A DNA stretch of 10,707 nt from Chloroflexota bacterium (lineage in GTDB: Bacteria > Chloroflexota > Dehalococcoidia > DSTF01 > RBG-16-68-14), in contig JADFNZ010000054.1 of the NCBI GenBank assembly GCA_022563135.1, forward strand, positions 1 through 10,707, given 5' to 3'. The position numbers were made by a program, and so were the translations under genes. The first letter of the stretch is position 1. Each line of letters begins with the position of its first letter. A model generated the notes under the pieces. That model had not been told where the DNA came from. It did not search any database and saw nothing but the letters and a program-made list of their open reading frames with translations. Below are positions 5,330 through 10,707 of the stretch, one piece after another.

Positions 5330-6268
5330 CTACTCGCGAACTCTGATTCCTAGCGGGTCCTCGCCGAAGCCCGCCGCCGCCAGCGCCGCGAGCACCGCCT
5401 CTCGAGTTGCTCCATCCGCTTCGTCACGGAGCTCCTCCAGCGTTCGTTTCGCACCTTCCCCGCCGATCTCGCCCAGGGCGCCGATCGCCGCTTCGCGCAC
5501 CTCGAGGTCGTCGTCGTGCAGGAGTGGCGACAGCGGCGCAACCGCTTCCGGGCTGGCGATGGTGCCGCAGGCGACGGCGGCCTCATAGCGCATCTCTGCG
5601 TCGTCGTTCTCCAACTCATCGAACAACAGCGGTAGCCATGAATCGTCGCAGCTTCGCCCCATTGCGTGGACCGCGCTCAGTTGCAGCGTCCGTTCGCCGG
5701 CCTCGAATGCATCGCGAATGAGATCGGCCACAGCTGGGCGGCTCCAAGCGCCGATCGACTCTAGCGCCCGGCCGCGCACTTCGACGACCTCTCCAGTGTC
5801 TGCGATAACCGCGCGCAGTGCGTCCTCCACGCGTTCCGCATCGGCGTTCCCGAGCGTCTGTAACTCCGCCTTCAGGACGAACCGTCCCAAGGCGAGCGCG
5901 GCTTCCGCACGCACGATCGCGACGGCGTCTGTCTCCAGCAGACCGATCAGGGGATCGATGAGATCGCGCCCTTCGTGCTCCCAGAGGCCCTTAAGAGCGG
6001 TGAGGCGCACCTGCTCAACCTGATCGCCCAGGGCGATGAGAAAGACGGCGTCGAAGTCGAGTTCGACGTTGTCCTCCGCTAAGACCGTGAGCTGTTGAAC
6101 GACGTGCTTCCGCCGTCCGGCGTCCATCGCCGCCCACGCGCCGACGAATCCTGCGGCCTCGCCAGATCCCATGCCAGACAGGTTCGCCAACTTCGAGACA
6201 GCAACCGGTCGAGCGGGATCAGTCAGCTCCTTTAAGTAGGCTCCGTAGCTTACGCTCGCATCGTCCAT
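5330..6268 (-). CDS. HEAT-repeat protein
   Basis: A 312-residue, acidic, all-helical solenoid. Repeat units with the HEAT pattern (VRxxALxALG-type helices) run from about residue 75 to 300. Examples are VEQVRLTALKGLWEHEG, AIVRAEAALALGRF, AEMRYEAAVACGTIAS and LEVREAAIGALGEIGG. No signal peptide or membrane segment is seen, so it is probably a cytoplasmic scaffold or regulator. PBS-lyase-type HEAT proteins have many unrelated partners, so no function can be given. It has its own promoter (6283-6312) and is separated from plsY by 93 nt. ATG 6268 lies only about 8 nt downstream of the expected transcription start, with no room for a ribosome site. The next in-frame Met is residue 33, which would remove a well-formed N-terminus (SYGAYLKELTDPARP). 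Confidence 0.85.
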   Translation of the reverse strand: MDDASVSYGAYLKELTDPARPVAVSKLANLSGMGSGEAAGFVGAWAAMDAGRRKHVVQQLTVLAEDNVELDFDAVFLIALGDQVEQVRLTALKGLWEHEGRDLIDPLIGLLETDAVAIVRAEAALALGRFVLKAELQTLGNADAERVEDALRAVIADTGEVVEVRGRALESIGAWSRPAVADLIRDAFEAGERTLQLSAVHAMGRSCDDSWLPLLFDELENDDAEMRYEAAVACGTIASPEAVAPLSPLLHDDDLEVREAAIGALGEIGGEGAKRTLEELRDEADGATREAVLAALAAAGFGEDPLGIRVRE

Positions 6269-6282
6269 ATCGGTCTACCGGA

Positions 6283-6312
6283 AGTGTAGACGCCGCGAAA
6301 AAACCTTGTCAA
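6283..6312 (-). promoter_or_regulatory. Promoter of the HEAT-repeat gene
   Basis: On the minus strand, TTGACA (6307-6312, perfect -35) is followed by an 18-nt spacer and TACACT (6283-6288, four of six -10 bases). Transcription should start near 6275-6277, leaving about 8 nt before ATG 6268. The layout matches the promoter at 1109-1138. It separates the HEAT gene from the argF-plsY group. Confidence 0.7.
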
Positions 6313-6332
6313 TGAGTTCGCCGCACGATCTA

Positions 6333-6348
6333 GGTCGCCACGGCGACC
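6333..6348 (-). other. Small hairpin after plsY
   Basis: GGTCGCC (6333-6339) and GGCGACC (6342-6348) are exact complements with only 2 nt between, so a working stem would be 5 bp with a 6-nt loop. It lies just past the plsY stop (6362), where the cdaA-plsY transcript might end. No T-run follows on the minus strand, so it is at best a weak or Rho-assisted stop. Confidence 0.3.
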
Positions 6349-6361
6349 GGACACAGCGCGG

Positions 6362-7000
6362 CTAGTCCGCGGCCGATTTCTGCCCCCGCCGCTCACCCCC
6401 CGCCCCCAGCTTCGGCTCGGTGCCGGCGAGCAATCGTTGCACATTCTCGCGATGCTGGACGACGATCAGCACGGCGCCAACCGACGCGTAGACGGCGTAG
6501 GCCCACGGGTGGACGTCGAAGATGGCGAGCACGACAAAGACGAGCGCGAGCACCGGCGCCAGCCCGATCGACATCAGCGACATGATCCTCGTCATCGCCA
6601 CGAGGCCAATGCCGAACGGCAGCATGGCCGCCGCCGCGATCGGATTCATCGCGAGCGCCGCCCCGTACGAGGCGGCTACGCCCCGCCCCCCTCGGAACCC
6701 GATGAAGACCGGCCAGTCGTGCCCCACCGCAGCGGCCAGGCCCGCGACCGCCTGAACGTAGGGCTCGTCGCTCAGCACGCGCGCGATGAGCACGGGCGCC
6801 GCCCCTTTCGCAAGGTCCAGCACCAGCACCGCAATCCCCCAGCGCGCGCCGACGGTGCGGAGAACGTTCGTGAACCCGGTGTTCCCGCTTCCGTACTCCC
6901 GTACGTCGATTCCGCGCGCCAGCCGCCCAGCAATGAGACCGGTCGGGAAAGAGCCGAGCAGATAGCCGATCGCGATGGCGCTCGGGAATGCCCACCACAT
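6362..7000 (-). CDS. plsY: Glycerol-3-phosphate acyltransferase PlsY
   Basis: PlsY moves the acyl group from acyl-phosphate (made by PlsX) to the sn-1 position of glycerol-3-phosphate, giving lysophosphatidate at the inner membrane. The 212-residue protein has several hydrophobic helices and all three PlsY motifs: GSGNTGFTNVLRTVG (37-51), GHDWPVFIGFRGGRGVA (93-109) and HRENVQRLLAGTE (183-195). The second motif has GGRG where GGKG is usual, a conservative change. The C-terminal tail (about 196-212) is polar and longer than the motif requires. It starts 3 nt after the der stop and is the last gene of the tight argF-cdaA-cdaR-der-plsY series. Start ATG 7000 opens directly into the first membrane helix, as usual for the family. 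Confidence 0.95.
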   Translation of the reverse strand: MWWAFPSAIAIGYLLGSFPTGLIAGRLARGIDVREYGSGNTGFTNVLRTVGARWGIAVLVLDLAKGAAPVLIARVLSDEPYVQAVAGLAAAVGHDWPVFIGFRGGRGVAASYGAALAMNPIAAAAMLPFGIGLVAMTRIMSLMSIGLAPVLALVFVVLAIFDVHPWAYAVYASVGAVLIVVQHRENVQRLLAGTEPKLGAGGERRGQKSAAD

Positions 7001-7003
7001 TTG

Positions 7004-8359
7004 CTATCGGCCCTTCCGGCTGCGAAACATAAGCCGCAGCGCCACGCCCTCGAAGCCGAACTGACTGCGGATGACGTTCTCCAGATAACGCCGGAAGCTG
7101 AAGTGCACGAGGCTGGCATCGTTGACGAAGAACACGAAGGTGGGCGGTGCGACGGCGGTCTGGCTCACGTACAGGAGCTTGAGCCTCCGGTTGCGGACGA
7201 TCGGCGGCGTCAACTCTACCGCCGCCCGCTGGATAACAGCGTTGAGCGGCCCCGTCTCGATCCGCCGCTGCCGCTCATCGCAGACGCGCAGCCCCTCCGC
7301 CAGCAGCTCCCCGATCCCGTGCTTCTCCTTCGCGGAGATGGCGGCGTAGGACGCCCATTTCGAGAAGCGCAGCCGCCTCCGCGCCCGCCGCTCAAACGCG
7401 CCCGCGGACACCTCTCCCATCAGGTCCCACTTGTTGGCGACCACCACCAGCGCTGTCGACGCCTTGACCGCGTAGCCGACGATATGGAGATCCTGCGCGG
7501 TCAGCCCGTCGTTGGCGTCGAAGACGACGAACGCGGCGTCGGCATGCTCCAGGGCCTGGCGGGCGCGCATCGCCGCGTGCTGCTCCAGACCACGGTCGCG
7601 TCTGCCCGGCCGACGCAGTCCGGCCGTGTCGACCAGCACGAGCGGTCGATCCTGAAACTCGAACGCCGTATCGATCGCGTCGCGCGTCGTACCCGGCACG
7701 TCGGAGACGATCACGCGGTCCTCGCCGAGGATGGCATTCAGCAGCATCGACTTGCCCACATTCGGACGGCCGATGATGGCGATTCGCGGCGGCTCCGGGG
7801 CTTCGCTCGGCGCCGCTGGTGGCAGCACGTCGCGAATCTGATCCAGCAGCTCCGCGACACCATCCCCGTGGAAGGCGCTCACCGGGATCGGTTCCCCCAA
7901 CGCGAGCTCGTAGAACTGGACAATGGAAGCGCGCCGCTCTTCATTCTCTACCTTGTTAGCAAGAAGAAACACCGGCTTTTCAGCCGCTCGCAGGGCCTCC
8001 GCCACCTCGACATCCGCGACCGTGATCCCGGCTTCGGCGTCGACCACGAAGAGGAGCACGCTCGCCTCCGCCACGGCCACCTCCACCTGCCTGCGAATGA
8101 GCTCCGGGTAGCCTTCGTTCGCCTCGGGCTCCAGGCCGCCGGTGTCGACGAGGCGGAAGCGGTCGCCCCGCCATTCGACCTCTCCGTACAGGCGGTCCCG
8201 CGTCGTTCCTGAGATCTCCTCCACGAGCGCCTGCCGCCTCCCGACGAGACGGTTGAACAGCGCGGACTTGCCGACGTTCGGCCGGCCCACGATCGCCACG
8301 ACGGGCAGCGTCGCTGTCCCGCTCTGCTTCGCCTTCTCCGCTGCCGCCGAGCCGCTCAT
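7004..8359 (-). CDS. der: Ribosome biogenesis GTPase Der (EngA)
   Basis: Der is a tandem double-GTPase needed for maturation of the 50S ribosomal subunit. The 451-residue protein has two P-loops, GRPNVGKS at 25-32 and 197-204. The first domain has GTTRD (51-55), DTGG (72-75) and NKVE (135-138), where NKxD is commoner; Glu also occurs in other Der first domains as I remember. The second has GTTRD, DTAG and NKWD. A KH-like RNA-binding domain fills about 345-451. The first 18 residues form an Ala/Lys-rich extension before the first strand. ATG 8359 overlaps the cdaR stop in an ATGA, so the two are translationally coupled. The plsY gene follows after 3 nt. Confidence 0.97.
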   Translation of the reverse strand: MSGSAAAEKAKQSGTATLPVVAIVGRPNVGKSALFNRLVGRRQALVEEISGTTRDRLYGEVEWRGDRFRLVDTGGLEPEANEGYPELIRRQVEVAVAEASVLLFVVDAEAGITVADVEVAEALRAAEKPVFLLANKVENEERRASIVQFYELALGEPIPVSAFHGDGVAELLDQIRDVLPPAAPSEAPEPPRIAIIGRPNVGKSMLLNAILGEDRVIVSDVPGTTRDAIDTAFEFQDRPLVLVDTAGLRRPGRRDRGLEQHAAMRARQALEHADAAFVVFDANDGLTAQDLHIVGYAVKASTALVVVANKWDLMGEVSAGAFERRARRRLRFSKWASYAAISAKEKHGIGELLAEGLRVCDERQRRIETGPLNAVIQRAAVELTPPIVRNRRLKLLYVSQTAVAPPTFVFFVNDASLVHFSFRRYLENVIRSQFGFEGVALRLMFRSRKGR

Positions 8360-9621
8360 CGGCTGCTGATCGTCACCCTCACCACAACGGGAGCGGTGAG
8401 CGTGGTTCCCGTGGGTGGCACCACCCGTACCGCCACGGGCTGTTCGCCCGGCCCCAGGCCGCCAAGATCCAACTCAGCGAAGATATCGCCCACGTCGATG
8501 GCGCGGAGAACCGGGATCGATCCCTCCAGGACCACGGATACCGTCGCCGGCGTCACGGATGCGACCAGGCCGGAGGCGAGATTGATGACGTCGGGCACCA
8601 CGCTAAAGCTTACCTGCCCCTGGGCAGCCTCGATAGAGACCCGGACTGTCACTTGGGTCAGATCTGCGGTCACACCCTGCGGCAGCCGGAGACGCGGCGT
8701 GCCGATGACGTCGGCGTTCGCGCCTTCGATGGGGACGGCGTCCGTCTCGATGCCGGCGACCGCGTCGATCGTCTGCAATATCTCGAGCGGCCCGGTCACA
8801 ACAACAACGACGGGGTCCCAATCGATACCGACTACATTGTAGCCGTCGGCTGGAGAACCGCTCACGCTCGGCTGAACGACGAACGCCCGGCTAAACTCTA
8901 GCTGGATGACCGTTACGCGGACGATCGTGTTTGCGGGCTCCACGATCACTCCCTGGAATGGCGTCCTCCCTTCGCCCCGCGCCTCCAGGGCGACTCGCTG
9001 CTCAAAATCGGTGCGGGCGCCCGTGAGGTTCACATCCGCCTGCACCGTGGCGACATCGGCGACCAGCCGCTCCGGCCCCGTGACCACGGCATCCGTGACG
9101 TCAGCCTCCACAGCGCCAAGCTGAAACCCCCGCGGCAGCCCGCCGAGCTCCTGCACGACTACCGGCACCGTTCGCGAGACAACGTTCTCCAGCGTCACCG
9201 TGACCTGCGACGGCGAGACGTCGACGACGCGCGCTCGCGATTCCTCCGATGTGACGTGAACGCTCACCGTTGCCTGCTGGGCCGTCACGTTCGAGAGATC
9301 GACGGTCGCCTGAAAATCCTCCGCCGCAAGCCCCTCGAACACGTTCTCCGCCGCCCGAGCGCGCACCGTCACCACCTCAGGGGAGATGGAGAACACAGCC
9401 TGGCCGGGCGGCAGGTTCACCGCTTCGACCGGCACCGTGCCGGGCACGCGACCCGTCTGCTCGGAGTCATCTTCATCGGTGACAAAGACCCAGAGGCTGA
9501 CTGCCAGTGCGATGGACAGAAGACCGATGCCCCAATTATTGCGGAGGGAGAGCGCCGCCTGCCGGATGATGAGCGCCGCGGTAGTGACGGCCTGCTGGAG
9601 CCAGCTTGAGCGGCGATCCAT
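8356..9621 (-). CDS. cdaR: YbbR-domain protein, CdaA regulator-like (CdaR)
   Basis: CdaR proteins are membrane-anchored, with YbbR domains outside the membrane, and modulate the partner cyclase CdaA. The 421-residue protein has one membrane helix at about 30-47 (NNWGIGLLSIALAVSLWVFV), then a series of about four beta-rich YbbR domains. Repeating patterns include VPVEAVNLPPG, TVPVVVQELGGLPRGF and VTGPERL / VTGPLEIL. I place the start at ATG 9621, one base after the cdaA stop (TAGGATG), rather than at an in-frame ATG at 9696 inside cdaA. The extra 25 residues there are Cys/Arg-rich and unlike the family. The gene lies in the expected cdaA-cdaR order, although glmM, which follows in Firmicutes, is absent and der takes its place. 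Confidence 0.93.
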   Translation of the reverse strand: MDRRSSWLQQAVTTAALIIRQAALSLRNNWGIGLLSIALAVSLWVFVTDEDDSEQTGRVPGTVPVEAVNLPPGQAVFSISPEVVTVRARAAENVFEGLAAEDFQATVDLSNVTAQQATVSVHVTSEESRARVVDVSPSQVTVTLENVVSRTVPVVVQELGGLPRGFQLGAVEADVTDAVVTGPERLVADVATVQADVNLTGARTDFEQRVALEARGEGRTPFQGVIVEPANTIVRVTVIQLEFSRAFVVQPSVSGSPADGYNVVGIDWDPVVVVVTGPLEILQTIDAVAGIETDAVPIEGANADVIGTPRLRLPQGVTADLTQVTVRVSIEAAQGQVSFSVVPDVINLASGLVASVTPATVSVVLEGSIPVLRAIDVGDIFAELDLGGLGPGEQPVAVRVVPPTGTTLTAPVVVRVTISSR

Positions 9622-9622
9622 C

Positions 9623-10420
9623 CTAGCCCGCCGCTTCCTTGCGCGCTGTCCCTGATCCAAGCAGGCGCGACAAGAGACCGCGCAGCTGCGGTTCATCTAG
9701 ATGCGCGTAGATCCGGCCGTCCGCGGCGACGGAGACGGCGCCCGTCTCCTCCGACACGACCACCGCGACGGCGTCGGTCCCTTCGGTCACACCCAGCCCG
9801 GCGCGGTGACGCAGGCCCATCTCGCCCGGTAAGCGATTCTCTGAGAGCGGCAGCGTGCAGGCAGCGGCCAGGACCCGGCTCTCTCGCAGGATCACGGCGC
9901 CATCGTGCAAGGGGCTGCTCGGGTAGAAGATCCCCTCCAGCAGCTCCACCGAGGGCCTCGCATCCACGGTGACGCCCGTCTCCGCGTAACTCTGGAGCCC
10001 GGTCTCCTTCTCGAACACGATCAGCGCACCGTGGCGTCGCCCCGCGAGCTCCATGGCGCTGATGCTCACGGCATCGACCAGCTCATCGTAAGCCGGGCGG
10101 GCCCAGACCCGGAAGCCCGTCCGCCCGATGCGCTCCAGCGCCCGCCGGATCTCCGGCTGGAAGATGATCGGCACCGCAATGATGAGGCCCGCGAAGGAGT
10201 TGCGTATCGTGAAGTCCAGCACCTCCAACTCGAAGACCTGGGCAAAGATGACCGCGCCCACCATGATGATCGCACCGCCGCGCAGCAGCGCGATAGCGGC
10301 CGTGCCCCGCACCAGCAGCAGCACCCAGTAGATGATGAACGCGATGAGAAAGACGTCGAGGGCATCCGTCGGATCGACCCGGTCCAGGATGTCCCGCACC
10401 TCATCCCAGAACTCGCCCAC
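9623..10420 (-). CDS. cdaA: Diadenylate cyclase CdaA
   Basis: CdaA condenses two ATP into cyclic di-AMP, a messenger controlling potassium uptake, osmotic balance and cell-wall state. The 265-residue protein starts with hydrophobic helices (about 21-37, 43-63 and 75-88) that anchor it in the membrane, then a DisA_N cyclase domain (about 110-235). The active-site motifs are intact: DGA (173-175, within SPLHDGAVIL) and RHR (204-206, within GLRHRAGLGV). The start is GTG 10420, with GGGGGAG (10431-10437) about 10 nt upstream inside the end of argF. It lies 6 nt after argF and 1 nt before cdaR, so it probably belongs to the same transcript. Intact motifs predict an active enzyme. Confidence 0.96.
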   Translation of the reverse strand: MGEFWDEVRDILDRVDPTDALDVFLIAFIIYWVLLLVRGTAAIALLRGGAIIMVGAVIFAQVFELEVLDFTIRNSFAGLIIAVPIIFQPEIRRALERIGRTGFRVWARPAYDELVDAVSISAMELAGRRHGALIVFEKETGLQSYAETGVTVDARPSVELLEGIFYPSSPLHDGAVILRESRVLAAACTLPLSENRLPGEMGLRHRAGLGVTEGTDAVAVVVSEETGAVSVAADGRIYAHLDEPQLRGLLSRLLGSGTARKEAAG

Positions 10421-10426
10421 AGCAGC

Positions 10427-10707
10427 CTACTCCCCCAGATCGCCGAGCAGCAGCAGGAGGACCGCTCGTTGCGCGTGTAGCCTGTTCTCCGCCTGGTCGA
10501 AGACGACCGACTGCGGCCCATCGATCACCTCAGCCGCAGTCTCCTCGCCCCGATGCGCGGGCAGATCGTGCATGAAGATCGCGTCCGGCCGGGCGAGCGC
10601 CATCAGCTCTTGCGTCACCTGATAAGCCGAGAACGCCTGCAGGCGGCGTTCGTAGCTGTCCTCCTGGCCCATGCTCGTCCACACGTCCGTGTAGACCACA
10701 TCCGCGC
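10427..10707 (-). CDS. argF: Ornithine carbamoyltransferase, C-terminal part (5' end outside window)
   Basis: ArgF joins carbamoyl phosphate and ornithine into citrulline in arginine synthesis. Only the last 92 or so codons are present; the frame stays open to the window edge (ADVVYTDVW precedes the SMG loop). Visible signatures are the ornithine-side loop TSMGQE and the C-terminal [11 protein letters not shown]. In nearly all ornithine carbamoyltransferases I know, the latter reads HCLPAHRG. Here the Cys position is Asp (codon 10565-10567 on the minus strand), while the rest of the motif is intact, as is the ending [11 protein letters not shown] related carbamoyltransferase with another substrate is possible, but the SMG loop favours ornithine. 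It is the first visible gene of the minus-strand series, 6 nt before cdaA. Confidence 0.9.
   Translation of the reverse strand, partial: ADVVYTDVWTSMGQEDSYERRLQAFSAYQVTQELMALARPDAIFMHDLPAHRGEETAAEVIDGPQSVVFDQAENRLHAQRAVLLLLLGDLGE

Noticed and set aside
6437..8212. 591-residue open frame on the plus strand opposite plsY and der
   Set aside because: It lies wholly antisense to two confidently identified genes, has low-complexity Arg/His/Asp-rich composition typical of GC-rich antisense frames, and matches no family I recognise.
9622..9696. Longer cdaR start at 9696
   Set aside because: It would overlap cdaA and add a Cys/Arg-rich stretch unlike YbbR proteins. ATG 9621, one base after the cdaA stop, fits better.

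Overview
The window is GC-rich bacterial DNA with two gene blocks that converge near 4.6 kb, plus a left end that looks foreign to the rest. On the minus strand, from the right edge leftwards, the order is argF (partial), cdaA, cdaR/ybbR, der, plsY, a HEAT-repeat gene and a GNAT acetyltransferase gene. On the plus strand, 1221-4590 is a compact five-gene lipid/acyl-CoA operon. The gene order, the acetyltransferase type and the paired MaoC/SDR genes suggest an uncultured Chloroflexota-like bacterium (Dehalococcoidia or SAR202 type). That assignment rests on remembered family resemblance, not on a search, and is moderate at best.

Left end (1-1019). A small DUF2852 membrane protein gene (120-503) has its own promoter-like sequence, a perfect 9+9 bp palindrome that looks like an operator, and a textbook intrinsic terminator (559-597). 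DUF2852 is known to me as an essentially alphaproteobacterial family. The next reading frame (657-1019) starts like a small secreted alphaproteobacterial protein, but after a 14-bp direct repeat (773-786 and 797-810) it reads like the C-terminal tail of a SAM-dependent methyltransferase. I read this as a junction between two DNA sources, made either by a real transfer event or by an assembly join.

Centre (1109-4590). A TTGACA promoter with an 18-nt spacer (1109-1138) precedes two small hot-dog-fold genes: a MaoC N-terminal/FAS1-type dehydratase-like subunit and a MaoC subunit with the catalytic Asp/His pair. Then come an MFE-2-type short-chain dehydrogenase, a VOC/glyoxalase-fold protein, and a second, strongly similar dehydrogenase. 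Together they resemble a dissected peroxisomal multifunctional enzyme type 2: an (R)-specific enoyl-CoA hydratase plus (R)-3-hydroxyacyl-CoA dehydrogenase, with the dehydrogenase gene duplicated around the VOC gene. The substrate is unknown.

Right half (4628-10707, minus strand). argF, cdaA, cdaR, der and plsY are nearly contiguous (gaps of 6, 1 and 3 nt and one 4-nt ATGA overlap). They link arginine synthesis, cyclic di-AMP synthesis and its membrane regulator, ribosome-assembly GTPase Der, and the first acyl transfer of phospholipid synthesis. The HEAT-repeat gene has its own strong promoter so close to its ATG that its mRNA should have almost no leader. No tRNA, rRNA, CRISPR array or insertion sequence was seen.
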